Shown: piece by piece, positions 22,036 to 35,100 of the stretch | How the letters are laid out: each line of letters opens with the position of its first letter | How positions within the stretch are numbered: position 1 is the stretch's first letter | Assembly (NCBI RefSeq): GCF_907165205.1 | Contig: NC_058192.1 | Location: 29,416,001 to 29,480,000 of the forward strand | Reading direction: 5' to 3' | Origin: Coccinella septempunctata | Lineage: Eukaryota > Arthropoda > Insecta > Coleoptera > Coccinellidae | Length of the DNA stretch: 64,000 nt | Translations under genes and position numbers: made by a program | The notes under the pieces: generated by a model | Databases searched by the model: none | What the model saw: the letters and a program-made list of their open reading frames with translations, nothing else | Told to the model about the DNA's origin: nothing

Positions 22036-22960
22036 GTTTGTTCTCCCACCTAAGGAAAATATATATATTTTTAATCTTCGTAGCCAAGGTTTGAACGCAC
22101 GATAAATAAAAAGTCGAAGTTAGCTTTTGTTCTTTCTAAAAATTATATTCGTGATTTTTAACAGAAACAATGCATTATAATATTTGCAATGGTGTAAAAG
22201 ATTCCGATCGCTTAGATCTTTTGTCTTTTCTGCTGTAGGACGACTCCAGTATTTCTCTAACGATGGACCAATAATAATCAGCAAGCATAGGGGGTTCCCC
22301 CTTTGCCTTGGTAGCGTTTTTCGAATGACGCGATGTCTTGATGGAATCGCTCTCCATGCTCGTCACTTACGGCTCCCATATTTTGTGGAAAGACATTAAT
22401 ATGTGATTGCAAAAAGTGTATTTTTAAGCCCGTTTGCAACAGCCGAGAATTCTCTAGAGAATTTGCTCGAAAATTCATGCGCCGTGAATTATATACCGTT
22501 GCATACGCACTTTCGGTAGAATTCTCTGTTCAGTTGCAAACAAAATAATCTCTGCCGTTTTCTTGCGAGAATTTTGTAGAGAATTCTCCAGAGAATTCTC
22601 GGCTGTTGCAAACGGGCTTTAAGGACATGTTGCATCCCATTTTTTGATGAGCCTGTAACATCGTTTTGACGATATTGACATATTGCGGAGATTTGTGATT
22701 CCCAAGAAAATTTTTGGTCACTTCTACAAAGGACAACTAGGCTTCTTTTTCAAAGTCATTCAATGCTGTCAGAAACTGAACTTGTTTCAATAGTTTGTTT
22801 ATTTTATAAAGTATCGACGGGGTACAGAAGTGCGAACATGGACAATTCACGCTTTTATTTTGATAACGGGAGCTAAACAAACGTAAGTACTATTATTTTT
22901 GTAATAAGGTGAGGGATACCTAACAAAAAAAATATAAATCTCTTAGGTGGGAGAACACTT
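22036..22960 (-). mobile_element. Unclassified TIR element with conserved ORF relic
   Basis: Inverted ends TGTTCTCCCACCTAAG (22039-22054; complement 22942-22957). Inside, on the minus strand, is a protein stretch conserved in many insect predicted proteins in my memory: QKMGCNMSLK (about 22650), then after a MITE, IHFLQSHINVFPQNMGAVSD, EHGERFHQDIASFEKRYQGK and LADYYWSIVREI (to about 22270). I know this motif set only from uncharacterised, repetitive insect proteins and cannot assign a superfamily. The frame breaks near 22280. Confidence 0.6.
22428..22617. mobile_element. MITE, 190 bp, splitting the ORF of the unclassified element
   Basis: TIRs GCCCGTTTGCAACAGCCGAG and complement, continuing into AATTCTC-rich sequence; 5-bp duplication TTTAA (22423-22427 and 22618-22622). 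Removing it with one TTTAA restores the host frame across NMSL and KIHFLQ, proving the boundaries. Confidence 0.85.
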
Positions 22961-23495
22961 GTTGAATAGTGTTATTGGTCAACTCACATTTAATGGATTT
23001 ATCTCTCCTTCTTGATCACTCTTGGACAATGTAGTTTCACCTCTTTGCCTATTTCACTTCTACAACTCGGTCTTCTCATTAAAATTCATTATTCTAACCT
23101 TCTGTTCTTCTGATGGAATAAAGAGGCTCTCGCAATCAATTTTCATTGTCACTGTAAACGCTGTGTTAATTTTGAATTTATTAAACATGTCTAAGTCTGA
23201 CCCCAAGTGACTTCTCACTTGAACTGCTCTGGATTATCTGTTATTTTAGTTGAATAATGTCTCTCTGAGTCTATAGATGTTGTTAATATTTGTTTTTTTA
23301 TCACTGTATTAGCTTCATGCAGGTGATTTGTTTATTTTATGATTGGGAACGATATACAATAAATGTTTTTATACCATCTTCAACTCAATTATCTTGTCAT
23401 ACAGTCCACTACTCTTTTTTGACAAAATCAACACCCTCGATTTTGAACAGATAGAGTGACTTCTTACCAAGGATTATAGAGTATAGATTCACATA
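22961..23495. repeat. CTCATT-rich dispersed repeat
   Basis: Related to 12480-12700 (AGAGGCTCTCGCAATCAATT shared). No coding content seen. Confidence 0.45.
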
Positions 23496-23497
23496 CA

Positions 23498-24250
23498 ATT
23501 TTTTTCTTTTCTATTCAGAATATTTGAAGGATTTTTACTCCGGCAGATATCAGTTCAAAATAGCGGGTCAGGGAAATTGATGGATAGAGTAAATAAAAGG
23601 ATGAATAAAATATCCTTACATCCTGGAGTCCCAGCTTCAAATGAACGATGGAGAGCATGTTCCTCATATTTTTTTGAATGTGTAGAACGGCTGGCTAAAA
23701 GAAGTGATGCAGGAGTGTATCAGATTTACTCAGAAAAATTACTATTTCTTTCTGACAGCCCTAGAGCTCCAACTTCAACGATCAAAACGAACTGGTATTC
23801 TGTCTACGATCAGAGCATGTCCCTTTTTTTTTGAAAATATAAAATGGCAAAGAAAATTTATTACTCCATGCACCCATTCCATCAATTTTCTTGGATGGTC
23901 ATGCGATTCATCGTAAACAGAATATAGGTTCATTTCGATCGTTGAGGTGGTGTTCTAGGTCAGCATGAAAGAATATTTTCAGAGTTCATTTTGAAACATT
24001 ATGCAGTCCTCTATCAATTTTCTTGGCCGGGCATTTTGAACTTGAAAAATAAGTAATATGCGCTCGATCGTAGACTGAATATTTCATTTCGATCCTGGGA
24101 GCTCTAATATGAACAAAAAATTATGTAAGGAGATTTCAGTCATTCCTCAATGTACTCTAGCCATAAATTTTCTTGGCCGGCTATTTTGAACTGATTTATC
24201 TTCTGGAGAAGGAATCCTTCAAACATTCTGAACAGAAAAAAAAAGAAGAA
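23498..24250. mobile_element. Fold-back element with about 75-bp imperfect TIRs and internal repeats
   Basis: Left end (TTCAGAATATTTGAAGGATT then CAGTTCAAAATAGC) is matched by the complement of the right end (23500-23575 versus 24170-24245). Inside, blocks built on TTTTCTTGG and GATCGTAGAC recur several times. No ORF of note. Confidence 0.6.
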
Positions 24251-25799
24251 AATAGTATGAAATTATGAAATCAGGGATTATAAACCATAATTTATAATCC
24301 TTTATCCTGAATATGAAATCAGTCCATCTCTCCTTGTATAAAGCTAATTATTCGCTTCACAATACTATTCTAAAAAAAGGACAAAGAAATTAACCCGGCC
24401 GGGAGGAAAACACTATTATATGATAGAATTGAGAATAACATTATTAATTCGAGGAGGATCATACGTTATATATTATATTAAAACAAATATGGTTCCTTCC
24501 GGAGTTTCCATCATGTATTCATTTAGTTAGAATGTTCAAAAACGAAGTAAGAAGTTTGCTGTAAGTATCAGAAGTTAGCAGCAAGTATCAGGTAATCAAA
24601 ATATATTCATTTCATTGATTGAATGAAAATATGAGGTATTCAAAATAGGACAAAGCGGAGAAAATTAATTGGAAAAAATCATCCTTCTCTTGTATAAGTG
24701 TTTCAATGTGAAAACAATAAGAATAAATTATTGAATACTGAATATCTTTGATTTACCTTCAAAATTATCATGGGAAGAGCTTTTCTTCATCGAATGTAAT
24801 TGATCAAAGCACATTCCAGGAAGCAGATGAAAAAATGGGTCATTGATTCAATTGAAATATTACAGTAGGTATTTACCCCATAAAGATCGAATGAGTTTCC
24901 ATGAAGGAGAAGCAATAACTAATTTCCCTCGTGACAACTTACATCTCATTATGAGTTTATTCACATTCAATGAAAAAAACATTTATTAAAATAATGAAAT
25001 TCATATATTTCCAACAGATTTCAGTTTAGAAATATTTTCAACAGAACTCAATAGATGATACAATATCTAGAAGTATCCAATTGTCTCTCAATTCCAAAGT
25101 TTCTAATCAAATGAAAAAATATTCTAGAAGTCTTGAATAATTTCCTATTCTTATATTGAGAACATTGAGATAAAGAATATATTCACATGGAATTGGAGCA
25201 TTTTCCTTAAATAGATACCTCAAAACTCCCATCTGAAAGTTCATAACCATTTACTCACTCAAGATGTTTCGTTTCTATCTCCTCCTTGACAAACTTATTC
25301 AGTTTAATCTTAACATTATATCCTAGGTTTTTTCAAAAAAGAAAGATCACAATTCATCTCGATTTTTTGCGCCCGAATGTGGGTTACGGAATATGGAGTA
25401 TTATTTCTTGCTATTAGTAGGCGTATCCAGGTTGGTTACATATTGAGAAGGAGGAAGGTTCTCACGAATTATAAAACTCCTCACGAAACTGTAAGAAACG
25501 CCGTCGTAGGTGAAGTTGGATGTGTTTACATTTGCGTAGTAAAATCTCGAATTCCTGAAACTTTTCTTTCTTATTTCCCATCTGTTTTCCGAGTGGAGAG
25601 CAGTAGGTGCTTATGCTCGCGTGTTTTGCTATCACTCTATGTAGTATGTTCAGCATGTTCGGAATAACCCATTTTCATGAAAGAACTCCGAGCAACGAGT
25701 ATTTTTTCATTCTATATATTATATAGCTAAATCAAAAAATACCGTTGCTGCCTTCACACCCGTATATAAAATAAAAGCGTAAAAATCAAGTCATCTTAC
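24251..25799. other. No recognised gene (expected to lie in a PLXDC intron)
   Basis: AT-rich, short ORFs only. I looked here for the final PLXDC exon (family tail NPHTxSGQxLIxYRPSQW) and did not find it. Confidence 0.5.
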
Positions 25800-26165
25800 C
25801 CTTATCAACATTTGGCCACTAGTGGTATGAGGATTCCTATAAGCGTAGATAACCCACATTGAGATAGCTCCTATCATTGAAAACAAAATCATGATCGCTA
25901 ATACACTTGAAGTTCCGATATCATCTGGTGGAGTGGCTCTAATCACGTCTGTTTGTTGTCTGAAAGCGCTAGTCGAATCTGTCACATCTACACCATTTGA
26001 TTCATGGACATAAGCCGATTTGCTTTCATCATTATCATACGTAGTTGACCGTGAGCATTGACTCATGTTCATTACTCTCGTTTGATCGCAACCTTTCATG
26101 ATCCATTCCTGTCGGTGGCGGTCCACACCACTTGAGCACCTCGAGAGAGCTGGACACCAAACGCA
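25800..26165 (-). CDS. Plxdc: PLXDC exon: PSI cysteine module and transmembrane segment
   Basis: Acceptor TTCATTTCAG, donor GTAAGA; 122 codons, phase 0 both ends. It opens CVWCPALSRCSSGVDRHRQE, the best match to the vertebrate family, then a Ser/Thr-rich stalk and one membrane helix (SSVLAIMILFSMIGAISMWV), and ends YRNPHTTSGQMLIR, the start of the conserved tail. Confidence 0.93.
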
Positions 26166-29100
26166 CTGAAATGAAAACAAATAAATTAATTTGTTTGACA
26201 TTATCGAAACCATAGATTAATAAAACAGGAGATAGAGCATCTATACAAAAACGCGTTCACAATATACTGCCATAAATATGAATTTGGATATCTTGGGTGG
26301 GGGAACTGGACAGAGGCGGATTCAGAACTAGTCACACTGTGAATATTTCAGGTAGTCGGCGATAATTTTATATCGAATTGAAAAAATGTTTCAATGCAAA
26401 GATTTCGAGTATTTTTCTTATGACAACTAATCAAAGGGATGTAGAACTAATAATACCAAAACACCTGATATAAAAAAGAATTTATTTTGAATACAACGTT
26501 ACCATACACAAATAGCCAATATGACTTTAACCTACATACAGATTATTTGAAATTTTATTCACTAAGTATAAACTGAAAATCAAAAATTACCTAACCTAAC
26601 CTAACCTACATACAGAGTATTTGAAATTTTATTCACTTAGTATAAACTGAAAATCAAAAATTACTTTCATGAAAAAAATTCCCTTCAGAAGGGTTAATTC
26701 TCAAATCAATAGAAGTGGAAGCAGCTGAATTTTATGGAATTTGTATAATGAGAATCTGAAAGAGTTTGTTCATTGGAGAAATCCTCAAGTCTTCCGTACA
26801 GATTTTGCGGAATGAAACAGTAATGTAATACTGCAAACATGAACCAATCATTGGTGAAATAGGAAATGATTTCTTATTGTATACAGTAACTCATGAAAGA
26901 ATCCTTCTAGATGAATTCTAGATGAAGCATCAATATTTTTTTTTATGGGCAGTTTTAAATTGAATTAAGTTATATTGCATATAAACTAAAGAGCAGTGTT
27001 TTTCAGCAACTTAAATACCTAGTTCATCAACCTGCTTCCCCCTTCAAATTTTTATAACACCTCAAAAGTGCTTTTTGGTGTTGAAGTGCATAATGATAAA
27101 GAGTTATTTTACGAAACTGTGAGCTTTAACTCAATAATTTTTAACTGTTCGAGGCCATTGCCATATTTATGTATTTTATGCATGCAGCTGTCTTCGAAGA
27201 AATTTTTCATTAGGTATTTCCCTCGGCTTTCCAAGCTTTCATCTTGAATTTTTCTTTCCAATGAATTGAGAACTGCTTGTAGGGCAGGAACTTTTTTCTT
27301 GAAGTACTGACGACTCACTCGTAATCTTAAATCGGTTTTCTGACGTCAACTAGCTGTTTTTTAATTTCTGTTCTCCGCTTGTCTCCTGCAATTTTTCAAC
27401 TGAAGTTTTACTTCGAAATATGAGGTATCCTGATAACAGACATTTTCATTTAATAACTCATGAAATTATGGGAATATCCGAACTCTAATTGAATGGTCAT
27501 TATTGTAATCATAATTACAGTAGTAGCATAATTTTTTCATTGAAATACATTTTAGGAATAAAGGAAACTTTTTTGATTTTCAAAAAAAGTTTCAAACATG
27601 ACCTCTGCTCATTTTTATGGATTTTCATTCCTAAGACCAGTTTTATTTGCCATAGCAGTTTATAAGGAATTTTGTATACCTCCCTGGGTAGGTATGTATC
27701 TAACTTGTTTTATCCATGAACTACAAGAAGCTTTCATTTCTGCAAATCCTGAACTGGCATTCGTGTTTCTTGATATTGTTCCCATTTTCCTTCCATTTTC
27801 CTCAAAAACTACAGTATTGATAACAGGTTTGGCACAGTATTGGCTATAATTACAACATTATTGAAGCAATTAAAATCTCTTTCTACTGTTCATCTCGAAA
27901 CCAGGAAGAATGTTCATACAAAAAAGCATGATATAATAAGAAAAAGAGAATCTACTATAAATTTCAAGTTCACCACAAAACTAGAAGTAGTCAGAAATCA
28001 CTTGCAAAATTCCAAACAAAGTGATAATCAGACAATAAAGCGAGTTAAAAAAGTGGTAAACTACCTATCTTACCTCACTCGGGATGGCATCTTTTTTCAA
28101 ATTTACGGTAAAAGTCGATTACTCTCATTATACTAAAGTCTGGAGTATAAATTACAAGAGAAGTGTAAATTGTTTTCAAGACCCAGTGCAACTCTCCACT
28201 GCTGTCGTCTGGTTTCATTTCTGGGAAATCTAAAATTGAAATCAATTATTTGATTGTATAAACTCAACATTTCAATCCTATCTTTAGATGGGATTCAAAC
28301 AAAATTCGACCCTGGCGTCCCCTAACTCCCTCCCCTGATTTCATAAAGTCGTGAACTCAAACAAGAATAAAAGATCAAAAACTTACCAGAATAAATAAAT
28401 CACTTTCCTCTTTCGTGTATAAATTGCACTTCTATTTCAAACACACGCTTTTACGGCACATCGTTGCTTATTTTCCAAAATATTACGACGTGAATGATTG
28501 AAATAATATTTTGACAATTACAAATACACACGCCGTCTTAGAAATTTTAGAAGCGATCTGGAGGGGAATACAAGCGAAAATTCATTTCATTGGTGGTTAC
28601 AGGGAGTGGCAATAATTTGAAAAATGAACAGTCTGAGAAAATAGCTTATGATCCATCTATTTAATCTATGATCGAAACTAGCAACAAAAACTTTTCATTT
28701 TTTATTATTCTATCCGAAATATCTACTTCTAAGAAAAAAAATACAAATGTGGGAGAATGTATGGCGATATCCCGTAAAGTAAATCGCTCAGTTGCAATGT
28801 CAATTGTAATTTAACTAGCTTAAGAGGGGTGTACACCGTTTTAGTGGTCAGTTCAAAAAGCGAAAAGGGTTATCTTACGTCAAAAACCACTAATTATATG
28901 GGTTTTTCATTTGAATTCAATTCAATCAGTTCGTCATCTCGGAAAATCAGAATTATTTTTAATATTCAAACAGAAAAAAAAAATATAAAAATTATTTCAT
29001 TGAAGAACAGATGTTCATTCATGTTATTCACTTTCCGAGATAAAATGATTTTTTCAATGAGTTTCCACATAAAAAAATTCTCGACAAGTCTCGCCATTGG

Positions 29101-32100
29101 CTACAATTAGAAACCTGCTGAAATTGAAAAAAAGACGTTCTCAAAGTGCTGCCATCTTTCCGACGAACGTGGAAACTATTGTAATATTCGTAACTTCTAC
29201 TGACCGTTCAAGTGTTCTGACAACATCCCACATTCTGGTAGTCTTTCCCCCCTTACTTTATACGAATGGCGAGAGAATCCCGTGGTTTGAACTCCTGTTA
29301 AACCCGCTTCGCTCGCGTAATATTTCATAATAAAACGATATCATTTGAATAATTCAAGATAGAAAATGAGCAGAAAATCAAAACTTCACTATGAAGAATA
29401 AAATTTGAAGAAATTAATAAGCATGTAACGAAACGAAAACCCTCACGAGAAATAAAAATAAAAACAAACTCCAATGACCGAAATATTCGGCAACCTTCCT
29501 GAAGAAAAACGCAACAATCTTCTACGGCCTACGACGTTACCACTTTTTATGAACCTGTTCCTAATCGAAATGATCTTGCCCTGTCACGTTTCTTGCACAA
29601 ATTCGTATTTCTTCAACCTGTCATATCAGGCGAAATATCCTTCAGAAAACTATGCTGTAAGGAGCATTTTTCATCAAAAATAAATGCCTCAGATTCATTT
29701 TCATATTACATAATTCATTCCAGGCAAGTCAAAAGTCAAAATACCTCTTCAAATGAAATATTATTTCAGATGGATTTAGAAATGTTTAAATTGGTTGTCG
29801 TGGATTATCCAAGGAAGTAAGATGTATGCCGTCGCGAACTATTCGAGCTGTACAAAATTGTACTTCCTCGTATCTTATACTTTGTTATTTATTTCTACAG
29901 GATTTTAGGTAAAGTTTCGTTAACGGCCGGGACGATACCCATCCGTTGTGGAAGGGAAGTCGCGTTCAATTAACGCGTGAGATCATTGAGAAATTAGATA
30001 TTCAACTTAGTGTGGATTTATGCATCTCAAAATAGCAAAAAACAATTATCAATTAACAAATCGCAAATATAAGTTGAATGTCCATTTTTTCAATGAGAGT
30101 GTTTACGCAGTCAAATAGCAAATATCACTTAACAAATAATAAGCCAACTCTCAACTTCTACGTTATTTGAACGCGATATTCGCTTATTATACTTAATACG
30201 CAGATAGATGCGCATCGGCCTGTCAGATCCATTGAACTAAACTTTCTTTAGTTCAATGGTCAGAAACCTAACCAAAACTTCTGTCAAAACAAATAACAAA
30301 AGGTACGATACTACTTGTATGTTCTGTTTTAATAATTCATCTTAGGTTCACTGATATATAAAAGAAGTTTTTAGAAAAGACGCTTTATTTATCATGAAAA
30401 TGTGAAGTTATAGATTCATTGTTAATTTGGTCTGCATAAATGGTGCCTTTATACAGCTAAATATAACAAACATTCAGGCTATTTGTTACATAATAATTGT
30501 AATAATACTTGTTAATTGATAGTGTTACTTGTTGCTGCATAAATCCACAAAGTTTTTTAACGAGAGTGAGAAGTTGGCTAGTTTTCATCTTATATGTCAA
30601 TTAAATGCGATTTTCTTATTATATTCTTGATACGCAGATGGATGCATATCGGTCAATCCGCTCACGAAATTTAACCTATACTTCTGTCAAAACAAATAAA
30701 ATGAATCGAACGATACTATTTGTAAGTTTTGTTTTATTCATTGATCTTAGGTTCAGTGTTTCATAACAGAAGTTTATATTGAATCAATCCAAAATAACGT
30801 TCCATTTGGAGAGGGAATTGACGGAGGAGTTCACTCAAAGATAAAGAAGAATAATGAAAACTAGTCTGAACAGCGAGGACTTGACCGAAGTAATAAATAC
30901 CAAGGCTTGTTCAGCACTGAAGTACTCATTCGTTATCATCTCTCGGATCACCACCGATTTAGCAGCCTAAAAGAGTAGATAGAATAAGAACAATGCTGAC
31001 AAAACATCATAAACATCACCCCCTAAAGCTCAATAGAATGAACAAAGGTGCCACGTCACCTTGGCGGTCGAGGAATTGTTGATTTGTCTGAGAAAACTGA
31101 ACGACTTCAAGAATATTTCCTGAAGAAGGCTGATTCATTCGAACTTCATCGGGTAGTTTTTGATGCCGATAGTTCCACTCCCTTGAAGGTGCAGCAGACC
31201 CACTGGAAAATCGTGGAGCACAATATGATAAGGGTTATATTGCTCTTGAATGAGCAACCTAATTTTTATGTCGGTTATCATCTGCAAACTCTGACGTAAG
31301 CCTCGTGTCATGACATTTCTCTCAAAACGGCGGAAACTTATTCGTACTCCTAAAGGTGCTGCACTGTGCGGCACTGTTGCGCACATTGTGCTGCACAAAA
31401 GTTCATTGCAGTGGACTCGCCCATATGAAAAAGTAACGCACAGCTAATCCGGTGGAAACGGACGCTAAATGTGTTAACAGCTTGTTCGTTCTGGAGTGCT
31501 GCACAAAATGTTCGTGAACAATTGTGCCGCACACGGTTTTGGTGGAATTGTACCTTAATCGTTTTGATTTTGGTTTGAGTATTGCATTGCGTACTGGTGT
31601 AACCTATCCCTCATTTTTATTTGTTGTCCAGATGCCTTCTAGTTTGTCTGTTAGCTATCGGCAAGGCCCTTGTGAAAAGTATCCCAGTTTAATCCTTTTT
31701 TCATAGGTGCATCGATTCCTGTGATTTTGTAGTTAATTAACGAGCTCATAAAGAGACCATATCATAAAGAAATCATAAAGAAACTTTACAACAACCTATT
31801 GCACAGAAATAACACACCTTTGACGTATAGCAGATCACAATATACTTTTGTGTCCTCGTCAAAGCTTTATTTGTTGTCCATAATTTTGAATATTTGTAAA
31901 TTTTGTATAAATTGCAAATAAAAATATAGCACATCCGACAGCGTATTGCTTTGATATCAATTTATTCTAAATAATGTTCAGATGAAAACTAACATCCTGG
32001 TCGCAAAACAAAACCATACTTTTGTTTTGTCGCTCAGCATGTTTGTTTTCTGGTATCAACCAAGTCGATGGAATTGAAATTCAATACAAGGAATTCGGAT

Positions 32101-35100
32101 TTCGGCACCCCAATTATAAAACAGAAATCTGTTATTGAACAGTTTTTCTGTATTGACAGTACATCCTATTATCAAATGTGTTCTCACTGACCAAAATGTA
32201 GTCGGTTTTTAGTACTAAAGATATGAGGGCGTTTCCTATCTTTCAACTCAATGATCTTCGATTAACGGCCGTTTTCAATAAACCTATGTATCCATCGTTT
32301 CACTTGCATTTTCTATCTTCAGTAACTGAAATAATAGATAGATAGGATTATTGAAAACGGCCAATAGAGTAGTGTAAAAATGATAATAATTTCTGTGTGC
32401 AAAACATTTAAATTTGCTATTTTAAGGTCCAGTTGCAAGGAAGTCCATTAAGATTTGATGCCCCATCAAAATTTAAAACTGTCAGTTTTGAAGGGAAAAA
32501 TAGAGGATTAGCAATTTGATGGAGTATTAAATTTTAATGGACATTCCTGCAACTGGACGTTTGAATATAATTAAATAGGTCAAAAAACTAAATTTATAGT
32601 TAGACCCAAAAGGCATAGGCCTGGGAACTCATCATCAAAACTAACCTGAAATGAAGGCAAATCCTTCGCCAAACAGTTAGTGCAGTTATTGGCATCAAGG
32701 CACGTAGGTAAGGCTTTCAAAAATATCACAGTTCCGTTTTTGATTACTTCTCTTTGGAAATTGACTCTATGGTATTCGTAAATAGTTTTTCTTCTTAAAA
32801 CTGAAAAAAAAAACAATACTAAAAGAGTAAAATAACTATTTTTCAAATTAAAGCTCAACTCACAGAAAAGGGTACTGTCAATAATATAAGCATCTGACAA
32901 TCCGACTTTTACGGGATGCTGATCGTCCTTGATATTTCCTATTATCAAAGGTATATTTCTATAAACAAAAATAATATCTCCATTTTTATGTAGTGTCGTT
33001 TGAAAAGTGAATTCGCCTTCGTCTGCTCTATCCTTCAATGCAACTCTTTCCCATAGAACTGTGAAAGCGGTACCTAAAAAAAAAGACAATTGAGATAATT
33101 GAGATTGTGTATACTAGAAAGTATATTTCTGCTAATACTAGCAGAAATTGTGACAATATCTCAATGCCTCACTCCACACAAAGAATATAATTTTTTTTTA
33201 ATACAATTGAATAATAAAAACAGGGTGAGTCTTTGAATCGGTTATATATTTTAAAAGAAGATTCCTGAGGTCAAAAGATGCACTTTCTTCCCTTACCATT
33301 TCTTCCAATTCGACAAGATTGAAAAGATACAGACCTTTGAAAGTCCATTGAAAAAATGTAATTCTCAGTTATTTGACTCCCATGAGCGACGATTTCATCT
33401 AATGAAATGATTTTCGGAATAATGTTTTTCACTAAAGTGATCTCGGAACACAAAATTGCACTCACATCTCCATGTTCCTTCATTATTTATATATTTATTT
33501 AATTGATACACCATTTCACAGCAGAAATCAATTGAGGAATGGGAAAAAACATGTTGTCCATGAACAACAGAAACTTAACTTGAGATAAATAACAAAATAA
33601 GCTCATAATGCATAAAATCCATGCATTCATTCAAACAATGAGGGCTACCGCGTGTGAATTCGCCGCTAGATGTGCTAGTGTAGCGTGAGGTCCAAATCAT
33701 AGACTCAACTATGTAATTAATATTAAGTTTGTGGTCTCCATATATCTATAATACTTTTATTGATATTACGTGTTTAATGCTATAAAAGAAGTAAAGTCAA
33801 ATCATTGTCAGAAAGGGACTTACACACATGACGAACAAGATATTGATTAGTAACCAAATATTTCTATATTCAATTTCTCCAATATTATGATCTGTGAAAT
33901 GACAAGTCCCCGTCATCGTAGATAAACAAATCTTGCATTAGTTTGTCTATGTTCAGGACCTCACTCTACAAAGGCGCCAACTGGTGAGCAAAAAAACGGT
34001 AGCCCCCATTGAATAATGAACATAGGGTGACTAGTGAGTCTTTCATTCGTACATATATTTTAAAAGAAGATTCCCGAGATCAAAAGAAGCACTTTTTCCT
34101 TTAATTTTTTTTTACCGGTAACCAACAAAACACCCAGGTCCCCATATTCCTCAACCCTGCTGAAGCAGTGACGTCCAATCGAAATCTTCTTCTCAGGAAA
34201 TAGGACAAAATAAAAATAGAAGGTGTTATGGTTTTACATCAACTGTGGCGACGTTTCGCAGAAGATGCCTTTTGCTTCCTCAGGCCAAAGAAGTGTGATA
34301 AACCACTCTATATAAGAATAAACAATGAAATAACTACAGCAGAGTTGTTCTCACCGTTCTTCACCCAGCTGGTGCTCTTTGTTGTTTTTAGGAGGTTCAA
34401 CTGTTGAACTGCTTAATGTTCGTGAATTGCTATATGAAATAACTATAGTTATTTCATTGTTTACTCTTATGTAAAGTGGTTCATCACATTTCTTTGGACT
34501 GAGGAAGCAGAAGCCAACTTATGCGAAACTTTGCCGCAGTTGATAAAAAATCATAACATTTTGTCCTATTTCCTGAGAAGAAGATTTCGATTATTATATG
34601 GAAAATTGATCGTTGTTGCCTTACGGCCAAACGATATGACATTACATTTTATAGGCTTTTTCAACAAGAACTTTGTTTTGTTAATCAAAATAAAACAATA
34701 AATTCAGATGACAATGATTCAAATTTTTATTTTATTCAGAAAAGGATGGTTTGGCAAATATGAATGGGAAATGATATCTTATAAATGTCCACAACGGTGG
34801 TAAATCGCATGATCTAGCTAGCCCTTTAACTGCCACATATTTCTGATCCATATCTTTATATCCAACTTTAGTTGTTAACATCTCTCGATTATTTTGACCG
34901 ATCTGTAAAACTTTTACAGATCCACCATTTTCATGGTGAATTTTTATTATTTTGAAAAGATTTTCGAGTGAAATGGAAATCAGTGTAACAATTGCCCAAG
35001 TTTCTACTATAGATATGTCAAAAACCAAATGTCAAAACTTTCATGTAGATCCAGTGGGGCCATAGTGAAAAACAAAGTTCTTGTTGATAAACCCTATATT

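Noticed and set aside
31320..31560. Possible MITE rich in GTGCGGCAC motifs
   Set aside because: Repeated GTGCTGCAC/GTGCCGCAC words are visible but I could not define matching ends or a target duplication.
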